A stretch of 35,274 nt of DNA from an uncultured Alistipes sp. Lineage in GTDB: Bacteria > Bacteroidota > Bacteroidia > Bacteroidales > Rikenellaceae. Both the position numbers and the translations under genes were made by a program. This document shows positions 33,822 to 35,274 of this stretch, piece after piece. The first letter of the stretch is position 1; each line of letters opens with the position of its first letter. The stretch is taken from positions 1-35,274 of the forward strand of contig CAMWWU010000004.1 in assembly GCA_947178025.1 (NCBI GenBank), read 5' to 3'. Below the pieces are notes generated by a model. That model worked only from the letters and a program-made list of their open reading frames with translations. It did no database searches and was not told where the DNA came from.

Positions 33822-35274
33822 TCAGCGGAGGGTCATTTCGTCGATCAGGTAGCCCGCGCCGCCGATGCGGTCGATCACCAGCAGCACGTAGCGGATGTCG
33901 ACGGCGATGTTGCGGCAGATGGTCGGGTCGAAAGCGATGTCGCTCATCGTCGAGCGCCACGTGCGGTCGAAGTTGATGCCGACGAGTTCGCCCCGGGCGT
34001 TGAGGATCGGCGAGCCGGAGTTGCCGCCCGTGGTGTGGTTCGTGGCCAGGAAGCAGACCGGAGCCGTGCGGCGGCCGTCGAGCTCGATCGCCCACCGTCC
34101 GTAGTCCTGCGAGGCGTGCAGGTCGCGCAGCGACTGCGGGATATCGTAGTCGTAGATCTCGGGGTTGTCCTTGGCGATGATGCCGTCGACGGTCGTGAGC
34201 GGCTTGTGGTACTCGCCGTCGGCGTATTCGTAGCCGGCGACGGTGCCGTAGGCGACGCGCAGCGTGAGGTTGGCGTCCGGGAACATCTCGCCCGATTCGC
34301 CTTGCGAGGCGGCGAATTCGCGCAGCCCCTGCACGTAGCGGGCGTAGAGCCCGGTCATGCGGGCGCTGTTGAAGTTGCGCAGGGCGCGGGTGCCGAGCTG
34401 TCCGACGATCTCCTTGTCGCAGGCCGCGATCTGTTCGCGGAGCGTCTTGAGCTCCTCGCTGTCGGGCTGCTCCGTCGCGAGGGCGAAGATCCGGTCGGCA
34501 TAGGCCTCGGGCGAACCGTAGGCGGCGATGCCCTCGGCGACGGCCGGAATCAGGGGCATCCGGTCGTTGTAGTCGACGTATTTGCGCATCACCAGCCGGC
34601 AGAGCGCCTGCTCGGTGGGGCGGCGCCGGTCGAAGAGCGGGTCGGCGAGCTCCTCGGCCGTGTAGACGGGGAGCGTGCGGAGCGTTTCGGTGAGCAGTTC
34701 GCGCGTGTAGTACGAGGGCAGCGCCCGGTCGAACTCCTGCTTCAGGTCGGCCAGCACGGTGTCGTATCGGCCGGGGGCCTGCGCGCTCATGACCTGTGCG
34801 AATCGGCGTTCGGTCTCGCACTTCTTATTATAGGTGCCCAGACGTTTGAGCCCCAGCACCTCGCCCTGCCACTTCTTCCAGGCGTTCGCGATGTTGGCGT
34901 GCTTGGCGGCGTAGTGGATGCGCAGCGCCGGGTCGCTCTCCTGTGCTTTCGAGATCAGGGCGAGCCGCTCGGTGCGGATGTCGATCTTCATCGGGTCGGA
35001 GAGCTCCTGGATGTATTGCACGACGTCCGAGGTGATGAACTGCTGCGTGTTGCCCGGAAAGCCGTAGATCATCGTGAAGTCGCCCTCCCGGACGCCGCGC
35101 GTCGAGACGGTGAAGTGGCGTTTCGGCCGGTAGGGGACGTTCTCGGGCGAGTAGGCTGCGGGCCGGTTGTCGGGACCCGCATAGACGCGGAAGACGGAGA
35201 AGTCGCCCGTATGGCGGGGCCAGATCCAGTTGTCGGTGTCGCCGCCGAACTTGCCGATCGACGAGGGCGGGGCG
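33822..35274 (-). CDS. S46-family dipeptidyl-peptidase, DPP11-type (partial, N-terminus beyond the right edge)
   Basis: Frame stays open to the edge: IGKFGGDTDNWIWPRHTGDFSVFRVYAGPDNRPA...; catalytic serine ATNHTTGGNSGSPILNARGELVGINFDRTW; terminal VDIRYVLLVIDRIGGAGYLIDEMTLR. The ORF-track Met at 35072 is internal. Confidence 0.93.
   Translation of the reverse strand, partial: APPSSIGKFGGDTDNWIWPRHTGDFSVFRVYAGPDNRPAAYSPENVPYRPKRHFTVSTRGVREGDFTMIYGFPGNTQQFITSDVVQYIQELSDPMKIDIRTERLALISKAQESDPALRIHYAAKHANIANAWKKWQGEVLGLKRLGTYNKKCETERRFAQVMSAQAPGRYDTVLADLKQEFDRALPSYYTRELLTETLRTLPVYTAEELADPLFDRRRPTEQALCRLVMRKYVDYNDRMPLIPAVAEGIAAYGSPEAYADRIFALATEQPDSEELKTLREQIAACDKEIVGQLGTRALRNFNSARMTGLYARYVQGLREFAASQGESGEMFPDANLTLRVAYGTVAGYEYADGEYHKPLTTVDGIIAKDNPEIYDYDIPQSLRDLHASQDYGRWAIELDGRRTAPVCFLATNHTTGGNSGSPILNARGELVGINFDRTWRSTMSDIAFDPTICRNIAVDIRYVLLVIDRIGGAGYLIDEMTLR

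Noticed and set aside
1-35274. CRISPR arrays, transposases, integrases, prophage or toxin-antitoxin genes
   Set aside because: Looked for repeats with regular spacers and typical motifs on both strands; none seen.

Overview
GC-rich Bacteroidetes chromosomal segment, probably Alistipes/Rikenellaceae-like judging from gene content, lack of Shine-Dalgarno sites and TTTG-N19/20-TAnnTTTG promoters. Left to right: (1) a minus-strand MoxR/DUF58/BatD-like/TPR/VWA (Bat aerotolerance-type) operon, truncated at the left edge; (2) plus-strand UvrD/PcrA helicase, endonuclease III, SGNH-like hydrolase, NrnA-type DHH phosphoesterase and YeiH-family transporter; (3) a minus-strand LacI regulator plus GNAT pair; (4) a divergent nine-gene, ~14 kb plus-strand polysaccharide-utilization-type operon: ribokinase, TIG/DUF1566 lipoprotein, SusC, SusD, two tandem DUF4832-type putative glycosidases, nucleoside-hydrolase-like lipoprotein, GH97 and a GRP/RhaT-like sugar transporter. 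It looks like a variant ribose/nucleoside scavenging locus; (5) a convergent minus-strand xylose operon: Nudix regulator, xylB, xylA, xylE-type porter; (6) a plus-strand GH43; (7) tRNA-Leu(GAG) and an S46 dipeptidyl peptidase with the DPP11 specificity arginine, truncated at the right edge. Highest-interest observations: a 20-bp LacI-type palindrome sitting on the -7 element of the ribokinase operon, between back-to-back promoters; tandem DUF4832 paralogs with different lipoprotein sorting signals; a related GC hairpin ~46 nt upstream of both terminal sugar-transporter genes; a C9 tract in the susC signal peptide where +/-1 slippage terminates translation quickly; and alternative RNA structures in the TPR-VWA spacer. 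No CRISPR array, transposase or prophage was seen.
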